15,156 bases of DNA, taken from assembly GCA_010015655.1 (NCBI GenBank), contig ML976662.1:454993-470148 (forward strand). The letters run 5' to 3'. The notes under the pieces were generated by a model. It saw only the letters and a program-made list of their open reading frames with translations. It did no database searches and was not told the origin of the DNA. Both the position numbers and the translations under genes were made by a program. Source of the stretch: Bimuria novae-zelandiae CBS 107.79 (taxonomy: Eukaryota > Ascomycota > Dothideomycetes > Pleosporales > Didymosphaeriaceae). This document shows positions 9,091-15,156 of the stretch, one piece after another. Each line of letters starts with the position of its first letter. Within the stretch, counting starts at the first letter, position 1.

Positions 9091-9417
9091 ATGAAGCCGA
9101 GCGCTGGGGGGAGACTGTAGGTATACGGACGCGACACACGAGGTGCAAAACCTCTACGAAGCCTAGAAAGTGGTTTGCATTAGTATTAGAACCGGTATCT
9201 AGATGGGCCCGCCAGCATATTTAGATAGTGGTTGAGGAAGGAAAGGCAGGTCTCTGGGGACAGCTGGTCTTGTTTTTGCAGGATGAAGCGGGGCGGAGCG
9301 GATCAGCAATGATCCGGGACGCGTTGGCTGTCTGCCAAGCCTTGCCAGCCGGGCATAGCTGCGGAGAAATCGCGGCTGAAACCGAGTAGGAATTAATTAA
9401 TCAATTAATCAATCAAT
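9091..9417 (+). other. LINE 3' untranslated region and simple-repeat tail
   Basis: This G/A-rich non-coding stretch follows ORF2 and ends in AATTAATTAATCAATTAATC-like repeats (9391-9417) at the target duplication. Such short tandem tails replace poly(A) in some LINEs and mark the end where reverse transcription starts. No gene is seen here. Confidence 0.7.
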
Positions 9418-9430
9418 CCTCTGCCTCCCC
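9418..9430. repeat. 13-bp target-site duplication of the LINE, right copy
   Basis: CCTCTGCCTCCCC, identical to 3433-3445. The LTR sequence then resumes at 9431 (CTATTCATCCTCG), matching the other LTR. Confidence 0.92.
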
Positions 9431-9485
9431 CTATTCATCCTCGTCTGTGGTGGTACCACTATCTAGGTTTCCTAAGCTTGTAACA

Positions 9486-9500
9486 TTATCCTCCCTCTTA
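9486..9500 (-). promoter_or_regulatory. Polypurine tract of the gypsy element
   Basis: On the minus strand TAAGAGGGAGGATAA ends exactly where the 3' LTR begins (TGTTAC). A purine tract at this spot primes plus-strand DNA synthesis, and it supports the minus-strand orientation set by gag. Confidence 0.75.
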
Positions 9501-9624
9501 GGGTAATCATTCTAATACCTATTATCTTATAATTATACGGCGGCGCTAGCGTGCGCGCGTATAAGTAGCTATTAGGGCTCTTACTATAAGTCTACCTTAT
9601 ACCCTTTTTATTGCCTGCCTAACT

Positions 9625-10252
9625 ATGCCTAAAGTCCTCATAACGTCTTCTAACTAACACTACTAGGACTAGATAAAGGCTATTCTAGACGCGGACGTTA
9701 AGATGCTAACCCTATATAGGTGTTATAAAAAGAAGGGACTAAAGCGTATAGTAGAGTTATTTACTAGCTTCTACGCTTACTATATTTAGGCAAAAGTTTA
9801 GTATAGTTTAGTTTTAACGCGGACTAAGCGTTAAGAAATAAAAGTAGAATAACGCTATCTTTAGGGTAATATCCTTTACTTAAAGGAGGAACTAGCTTAG
9901 AGAGAACGAAAGTTATTTAATATTTAAAAAAAAGGAACGTTATTATAAGCTAGAAGAAATTACGTTAATAGAAAAGTTAGAGCGTTTAGAATACAAGACT
10001 AGGATCCTAGAGCCTTTTTCTTTTAAGAGTACAGACGCTAGCGCCCTTGTTCTATCTTTACTATTACTACCTGTATCTAACTTAGGCTAGTTATAGGCTA
10101 ACTTGTTTGCTCCTTTTAACCCTTCTACGTCTTTTGACTTTTCTAAGTTCCTGGCTATGTATTTCCTATCGTTGTACTGGTGTCGCGGGGGTCTAGGCCC
10201 TAATGGAACCAGCCTGTCTCGAATTTCTGTTGCCTGTGTATTTTGCAGGTAA
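9625..10252 (+). pseudogene. Antisense accessory frame of unknown function in the gypsy interior
   Basis: ATG 9625 opens a frame opposite to gag: MPKVLITSSN, then KAILDADVKMLTLYRCYKK, followed by lysine/glutamate-rich helical sequence (ILYLKEEL, then YYKLEEITLIEKLERLEYK after a frame change at the A8 run 9926-9933), a hydrophobic/Ser stretch, and TAA at 10250-10252. Internal stops are TAG/TAA only, at places that would suit Trp or Gln. I do not recognise the protein; the middle looks like a coiled coil. It fills the space between gag and the 3' LTR where pol would normally lie, and its 3' end overlaps the gag 3' end on the other strand. The opposite strand here reads as low-complexity sequence with many stops, which favours the plus frame. 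It may be an antisense ORF of the element or captured sequence. Confidence 0.45.
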
Positions 10253-11759
10253 TGTCAAAGCATTAATACTAGCTATTCTATTTATAGTGTTTAGCCTAAT
10301 AGGCTAGAAAGTACTTATAGTAGTTATTAGGTACGCTGCACTAGTCTTTCCTAAGTCTATAGTGTTCTAAGCCTTCTAGAAAATAAGAGGCTTTAACTCT
10401 AGCCTTAGAGTGCTATCGGCATCCTTTTCGTGTGCACTACTACTACTTAGCATGTGCATATTATTCTTGTATCGTGACCTAGCGTAGGTACTGTTTTAGG
10501 GGTCCTTATAACTTTTTAGTAAGCTAATAAGCGTCCCACGCGTGTGGTCCTTAAATAATTACTTTTACCTTATACTAAAATACGTAATATAGAGTGCTGT
10601 TGCATATCTAGTAGGTGTTATTTACTAGTTACTAGAAGATCTAGTATTTATAGAGGGTTTTTCGTTCCTCCCCCTATTCTTTTACTAGTTCTAAGATTTC
10701 TTATGTAAGATTTACTTCCTCCGCTTCTGCTGGCGTAAGGGTAGTTATAGCTACTTATAGGAGGTTAGTTATATTAGCTTTAATCTCCTAACCTTCGTAG
10801 TCCTTAGCGAAGTAGCCTTATTTACTATATTAGAAGCAGGCCTTATTTTTAAACCTCTATTCTTATTCTTTCTGCGAGACGCCACTCTTGCTTTAGTAGC
10901 CTTTCTTTAGCTTATATAGCTGTTTTCCCTTACCGTTTCTCTTTTTGTACTATTAGGCTTCGTTAGTTATAATAACATCTCTATTCTAGTCTCTTCCGAC
11001 GGGTCTAGCGTTGTTTTCTTTTCTAGAGAGCAGTCGGGTGCTATGCTACTTCTCTAGCTTTTATTTATACAGGCAATTATTTACTTTAATAGTATTATTA
11101 ATAAGTTCTTCTAGATTATCTGCTTTTCCTTAGTGAACTAGTTTGTCTTTAACTAATTCCTTTAGTCTGTTATAGTAGGCGATTATAAGCGGGGCTTCTC
11201 CCCATCCGTTAAGTTCTACTATAATCTATTTAAACTCTAGTGTATAGAGTACTGTAGATCTTTCCTAACGCAGGAGTTAAAGGCGTATTTTAGCTTAATA
11301 TTCTTTATTAATAGTGCTAAATATTCCTTTTATAGCCTTACAAAAGAATTCCTAGTTCTTAAAAGCGTCTTTACTAGCGTTTAAAGTATAATCCTCTAGT
11401 TTACTATACTTAAGGAAGTTATTAATTATTAGCTTAGCCTACGCGGCTGCTTTATCCTGCATATTTATATAGATAATTAAGATCTTATTTTATTCTATGT
11501 TAAACTTTCCTAGGTTGTAGCGGATAAATAGTTCTATCTAGGTTAGGAACGTTCCTAGATGGCCTTTCCTAGAGTAGGGTTTAGGCTTTAGGACCTTTAG
11601 TTAATGCTTTATATCTTCCTATTTACTTATCTTCTTGCTTATCTAGTTAATAATTTCTTATAGCTAGGCTATTTAAGCTACTTATTTAATAATTATTTCT
11701 CTTAGAGTCTTTTCCTTAGGTGCTAAGGCTGCGGTGGTCAAACTAGGTCTTATTATTAT
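10150..11759 (-). pseudogene. Ty3/gypsy-like gag, RIP-damaged
   Basis: A single minus-strand frame runs from just inside the 5' LTR (possible start ATA 11759-11757, perhaps once ATG) to about 10150. The N-terminal part is helical (RPSLTTAALAPKEKTLREII). The retrotransposon capsid domain follows: LKPKPYSRKGHLGTFLT (about 11595-11545), INMQDKAAA-stop-AKLIINNFL, EFFCKAIKGIFSTINKEY and APLIIAYYNRLKELVKDKLV (near 11195-11140). A zinc knuckle around 10840-10795 keeps CX2CX4HX4C spacing but three of its four ligands read Tyr. Downstream, two Cys/His clusters occur: CTRKGCRRHSKARVK and CFDITCKIHRQQK (near 10262-10225, followed by GWF). The capsid packages element RNA into particles. There are many TAG/TAA and no TGA by hand translation. 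No protease or pol follows. The end is approximate because RIP stops hide the real one. Confidence 0.82.
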
Positions 11760-11777
11760 ACTATAAGGTAGTTAAAG

Positions 11778-12254
11778 TGTTATAAGGCTCTTATACCTTA
11801 TTTCAATTTAAGCTAGGGCGGTAAGGTATCGTAGTGCTTTATAGATTATTTAGTAGTATAAGTTAATGCGACACTTAGCGCTAGGCTAGATAATTTAATC
11901 TTATAATAAAGTAAGATAACTATTAGTCTATATAAGAGAATGTACTCGCATAGAAGATATGTAAGTTAACTATAAAGAAGGAAATAACATAGGAGAATCT
12001 TTTATACTATATACTAGTCTATTTCTTCCTCTGTTTCTAGGTGATCCGGCCTCCTTGGCGGATTACTGTGGTTCGAAGCTCTTGGTGGATCACCTTGATC
12101 TAGAGCTACCGTCGGATCAGGGTCATGTGACCTTGGCTAACATAAGCAACCCCGTAAGTCCTCGCGGGCTAGTTGTAGTATAACCTCCTCTGCCTCCCCC
12201 TATTTATCCTTGTCTGTGGTGGTGCCACTATCCGGGTTTCCTGAGCTCGTAACA
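11778..12254 (-). repeat. 5' LTR of the gypsy element, intact, 477 bp
   Basis: TGTTATAAGGCTC at the left end to GTAACA at the right end, same 477-bp length as the reconstructed other LTR. Read on the minus strand this is the upstream LTR, which would carry the promoter and RNA start. It serves as the empty-site reference for the piggyBac-like, MITE and LINE insertions in the other LTR. Many of its differences from that LTR are C to T or G to A. Confidence 0.93.
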
Positions 12255-12259
12255 TAGTA
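12255..12259. repeat. Target-site duplication of the gypsy element, right copy
   Basis: TAGTA, identical to 584-588, directly after the LTR terminus TAACA. Confidence 0.9.
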
Positions 12260-13794
12260 TCTACCTAATCTTTTAATAGGTAGCTAGTATAGATAGCAAT
12301 CGCCACAACGCTAACTTAAGTAATAAATATAGCTTATATTTTAACTTCTTATGTAATAAAATTAAGAAATATAACATTAAGCCTTATTATATATATAATA
12401 TAGATAAAAAGGGCTGCTTAATTAGTATTGTTAGTAAATTAAAAAAGGTGTTTAGTAGACAGATATAGGAGAAGAAGGAGGTTAGAGTATCTTTTTAAAA
12501 TAAGTCTTATAAATAAATTACTATCCTAGCATGTATATGTGCGGATAGAGTAGCCTTACTACTAAGTCTTATTTATTAGGCAACTAATAAGGCTATATAA
12601 TTAAGCTAGGTTAAAGATATTAAAATAAGAAAGCATAGCGTGTACATTACTTTATTATTATTAGGCTAGATAAATAATAATATTAGTCTTACCTAGCTTA
12701 AGCAAGTGTTTAATCGCTATATAAAAGTAAAAGCTTAATAATTTTACTAATTACTTATCCTTAATAGCTATAGATCTCACGTTACTATAGATTTTATTAA
12801 TTACTATAATAGGAATAAGATCCTCTTAGCTATACTTTTCCCTTATTTAATATATACGCTCTAGCTACTTAATATAGTACTTTTTAAGCCTCTTTTATTA
12901 GCGTACTTAGCTAAGCTTATAACTTACCTCTAAAAGAGCTAAGGCTTAGTCTTAATTAAAAAAGGTAACTTCTTCCCTCTTTTCTAAAAGGCGTAAATAA
13001 GCTCCTTTAAGGAGGAGATAATACTAAAGTCTTTTAAAATAATTAGTATATTACTATTTAATCTAGAGGTTATACTTAAAAGGTTTACTAATACTACCCT
13101 AGGTAAGCAGGTATCGCGAGAGAGCTCTATATTAGTACTTAGCAGATCTAACTAGCGTAAACTAGATTGCCCTATATAATCTATAATAAAGGACTAGAGT
13201 AGTAAGGACGCGTAAAAGCTTAGCTACTTACTTTACTATATCTTTATTTAAAATAAGCTCCTTTACTATAAAATTAACGGGCTAAAGGAGGCGCTATTAG
13301 TTAAGAAGAAATATAAAAAGAAGGGCAAGCCTCTTCACCTTTAGTAATATTAAGAATACTATAGAGGGGTAGTTTTCTAATTACTAAGGGAGGCGCGTGT
13401 ACGTTAGTCTATAAAGGAGCAAGAGGAGAGGGAGTAGAGACTTTAAAAAGCTAAGATAGCTAAGTTAAGGAAGACAGCTAAGCTGTGCAAGGAAAAAATT
13501 GCAGAGGAGAAGCGTGTGGCGCGGGAGGCAGCCAAGGTAGCCAGGGAGAAGGAGAGGGCTGAGAAGGCAGCAGAGCGCGCCCGCGAAAGGAAGGCTTGTG
13601 ACGCCGCAAAAGCTCTACAATCTGCCCAAAAGGGTAAGAGAAAGGCATCGCAGCCATCCACACAGAGCAATAAGCGTCAGAAACGTGTGGTTGACGCTGT
13701 AGTTACTGCAGACGCCTCAGGTGCCGCATCAGCAGCTCCAACCAAGACTACGCGGCGCGGCCGCAACGTTAAGCTTCTAAGTAGATATCAGTAG
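12260..13794 (+). pseudogene. pogo/Fot1-type transposase, N-terminally truncated, RIP-damaged
   Basis: One unshifted frame runs from the gypsy border to TAG 13792-13794. It starts at SIDSNRHNANLSNKYSLYF (12286), the linker before the DDE domain, so the DNA-binding N-terminus is missing. The first catalytic block reads YNIDKKG (around 12394-12414; family pattern YNMDEKG, Asp kept, Glu changed to Lys). The second reads LILNSYRSHVT (near 12754-12786), with Asp changed to Asn, and the third reads LLNIVLFKPL near 12859, again Asn for Asp. The C-terminal tail from about 13480 is a long Lys/Arg/Ala/Glu helix (KIAEEKRVAREAAKVAREKE) ending in a basic RQKR region, likely nuclear localisation and DNA contact. 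This tail has no RIP stops; everything before it has many TAG/TAA. The gene belongs to the same broad family as 1-450 but lies in the opposite orientation. The gypsy element may have inserted into it, or it was already truncated. Confidence 0.87.
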
Positions 13795-14045
13795 CGCAGG
13801 TTGATCGCAAGCATCAATAGAGCACGCCACCAAAAAATCTCGTAATATTCGCTACTATACGTGGCTCTATAGCCTCATTTCTCGTAGAGCTGCTATGGTG
13901 TTGTGCGTGCATCACGCGAATCCGTGCATCACGCGCACGGACACGTTATTCCTTGGCGCGCAGCCCCACCTAGCATCGTCAACACCTCTGCATCCCTCCA
14001 CCCCCCCAAACTAGCCACGCCGCAATGGCCTGTATACATTAAAAG
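13795..14045. other. Non-coding region after the pogo transposase
   Basis: I see no supported gene here. The sequence is of normal composition, without RIP. It probably includes the 3' end of the pogo element, but no terminal repeat could be assigned. A 13-bp doublet lies at 13906-13935. The region 14250-14438 beyond the doubtful remnant is likewise empty. Confidence 0.5.
13906..13935. repeat. Direct repeat of CGTGCATCACGCG with partial dyad symmetry
   Basis: CGTGCATCACGCG occurs at 13906-13918 and 13923-13935, a 17-bp period. CCGTGC (13922-13927) can also pair with GCACGG (13935-13940). About 110 bp after the transposase stop, these could be subterminal transposase-binding repeats of the pogo element. 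The function is inferred from position only. Confidence 0.5.
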
Positions 14046-14250
14046 ATGCCTATTAATCGTCGCAAGCCTTACTAGTACAAACCTAAAAAAATCCGGAAGA
14101 AAAAGAGCGCGAGACGGGAGCTTTGCGCAGTTGAGCGCGCCTTTGCAGTTGCGCGTCGATGTTCGGCATGGCAACAAACAAAGAGCTCGCTGCACTGTTC
14201 GACCCACCCACCACCAAGGACGCTACCGTAGAGTTTTGCAATTAATAGAT
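14046..14250 (+). pseudogene. Doubtful remnant of a transposase helix-turn-helix domain
   Basis: ATG 14046 starts MPINRRKPY, stop, YKPKKIRKKKSARRELCAVERAFAVARR. After a shift near 14165 the sequence continues as MATNKELAALFDPPTTKDATVEFC. A basic N-terminus followed by an ERAF...KELAALF pattern is like the first helix-turn-helix of fungal Tc1/mariner-type transposases. It needs a frameshift and one in-frame stop, and no downstream catalytic part was found, so it could be chance. The overlapping 157-codon frame at 13903-14376 looks less like a protein. Confidence 0.25.
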
Positions 14251-14438
14251 AGCCTAGCTGCTAGCTGCAGGTGGCGACGTAACCGTAGGAGGTATCGCGC
14301 TGAGACACTTGCAACGTCAAACATCGTCAAAATAGATCAGTGGCCTGCATCTCCACAACAACACCATAGATTTTGATACTTTTCGGATTTTCTTGATTCT
14401 ACGGTCTAAATCTATAGGACTTTTGAATTTCATAAAAA

Positions 14439-15155
14439 TCAGATATGTGGTGGTGGAGATACATAAGGTTGCGGCGATGTAGGGATGTTGCCGCATGTCG
14501 CCTCATCGTCTGTAGACCCAGCAGCGTCAACGTCGCTCCCAGCGCCAGCGTCCTCATATATAGTAAACTGAGGCTGTTGAGACTGCAGGTAAGACGTCTG
14601 TATAGATATCTCTTGGTGTTGAGGTTGTTGTTCAGGCTGTGAGGCGTATGCAGAGTCCTGTGAGTTGAAGCTCTGGGAGCTCTTGCCAAGGGCAACCCAT
14701 GACTGCAAATCAAATGTAGATGTGAAGGTATTGCCCCGGGCAAGCTCTCGCCCTCCCAGTCTGTTGTCGCGATAGTCTTTATCCTTGGTGGTTTGTTTAT
14801 AGAGATCTCCTGTAGTGGCGGCGGCGGCGGCTGGCGGGCATCCTAGTATGCGGCGAACTCGGTATCGTCGTCCCACAACCTCTGCAGGCATTGCTCCTTT
14901 GTAAACTTTGTATAGCCAATTACCTTCCTACTACGAAGAATCTCCTTGAGCTGTCGTAGAGGCCAATTAATATAGGCTCTCCATGCTGTTCTAGGTAGTC
15001 GTTTTGCTGGCGGCGCATCGGCGCCAGGATCCTCCTGCACCCACTCATACTCGCCGTCTAGGCGGTTAATGGCCTCGACGTCGATAACCTCGTTAAACTC
15101 ATGTTTTATACATACTATCGGGTCTTCTGAGTTTTCCCATCCTTCCCACGAGACT
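14439..15155 (-). pseudogene. Broken gene of unknown function, C-terminal part, open at right edge
   Basis: A minus-strand frame is open from the right edge to TAG 14845-14843. It reads WEGWENSEDPIVCIKHEFNE, then DGEYEWVQEDPGA, then a block LRQLKEILRSRKVIGYTKF with KEQCLQRLWDDD, which recalls small helix-extended-helix folds such as SAP or HeH/LEM. The same frame continues past the TAG as DARQPPPPPLQEISINKPPR and DWEGESLPG. Near the C/G run at 14733-14740 the sensible reading moves to another frame (NTFTSTFDLQSWVALGKSS, then a Gln/Ser-rich acidic tail with YEDAGAGSDVDAAGSTDD) ending at TGA 14441-14439. One stop plus one frameshift suggest a pseudogene, though an intron or a sequencing error could explain part of it. 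I do not recognise the family. Confidence 0.5.
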
Positions 15156-15156
15156 G

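Larger units (their letters stand above)
3446..9417 (+). mobile_element. Tad-type LINE (non-LTR retrotransposon), full length, RIP-damaged
   Basis: A 5,972-bp insertion lies between 13-bp direct duplications. It starts with a purine-rich leader and has a zinc-knuckle ORF1, an overlapping ORF2 and a simple AATT/AATC-repeat tail at 9391-9417. The two-ORF plan with endonuclease, reverse transcriptase, RNase H and C-terminal zinc knuckle is that of fungal Tad1-clade elements. Because the 5' end meets the duplication and both ORFs are present, the copy is probably full length. In-frame stops are only TAG and TAA and the frame is not shifted over ORF2, which points to RIP rather than random decay. 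Confidence 0.92.
589..9485 (-). repeat. 3' LTR of the gypsy element, split by three insertions
   Basis: The LTR pieces are 589-670, 2970-3036, 3173-3445 and 9431-9485. Leaving out one copy of each target duplication they add up to 82+67+273+55 = 477 bp, exactly the length of the intact LTR at 11778-12254. By hand alignment the two LTRs differ at about 40 sites, all C/T or G/A, and the 67-bp piece is identical. The termini are TGTTAT on the left and GTAACA on the right. Confidence 0.92.
589..12254 (-). mobile_element. Non-autonomous Ty3/gypsy-like LTR retrotransposon with three nested insertions
   Basis: Two related LTRs (589-9485, interrupted, and 11778-12254) begin TGTTA and end TAACA and are flanked by TAGTA duplications. 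A minus-strand orientation is set by a gag frame on that strand and by a purine tract on the minus strand next to 9485, where plus-strand DNA synthesis would be primed. Without the nested elements the transposon would be about 3.25 kb: 477-bp LTRs and a 2,292-bp interior (9486-11777). That interior carries gag and an antisense frame but no protease, reverse transcriptase or integrase. I infer that it depended on a related full element for pol. A clear primer-binding site next to the 5' LTR was not recognised; RIP may have erased it. Confidence 0.9.

Noticed and set aside
11740..11777. Primer-binding site next to the 5' LTR
   Set aside because: The sequence after the LTR on the minus strand (CTTTAACTACCTTATAG) shows no convincing match to a tRNA 3' end. 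A RIP-altered site is possible but cannot be shown.
13903..14376. 157-codon plus-strand frame
   Set aside because: Its composition is Arg/His/Ala-rich without domain signals, and another frame gives a more protein-like, if broken, reading in the same place.

Overview
The window looks like a transposon-dense, heterochromatic stretch of a filamentous ascomycete (Pezizomycotina). Nearly every long reading frame belongs to a mobile element, and most carry the mark of repeat-induced point mutation (RIP): frames kept over kilobases but broken by many TAG/TAA codons and, in my hand translations, no in-frame TGA, with TpA-rich sequence. I see no host housekeeping gene, no tRNA or rRNA, and nothing bacterial.

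Layout. 1-450 (minus) is the undamaged N-terminal part of a pogo/Fot1-type transposase running off the left edge. 589-12254 is one Ty3/gypsy-like LTR retrotransposon on the minus strand with a TAGTA target duplication on both sides. Its 5' LTR (11778-12254) is 477 bp. Its 3' LTR (589-9485) is split by three later insertions: a piggyBac-like DNA transposon (671-2967), a 128-bp hAT-like MITE (3037-3164) and a 6-kb Tad-type LINE (3446-9417). Removing the three insertions and one copy of each target duplication leaves exactly 477 bp. The two LTRs then differ at about 40 positions, all transitions, with no indel.

The gypsy internal region is only 2.3 kb. It holds a RIP-damaged gag on the minus strand and a second reading frame on the opposite strand, with no room for pol, so it was probably mobilised in trans. 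The LINE has a zinc-knuckle ORF1 and an ORF2 (endonuclease, reverse transcriptase, RNase H, terminal zinc knuckle) that stays in one frame for 1,293 codons.

12260-13794 (plus) is the catalytic domain and basic tail of a second pogo-type transposase, RIP-damaged except for its last 300 bp. 13795-14438 is mostly non-coding, with one doubtful degenerate helix-turn-helix remnant. 14439-15155 (minus) is a broken gene of unknown function open at the right edge.

The elements do not form a pathway. They record a history: gypsy insertion, three insertions into one of its LTRs, and RIP that stops abruptly in several places.
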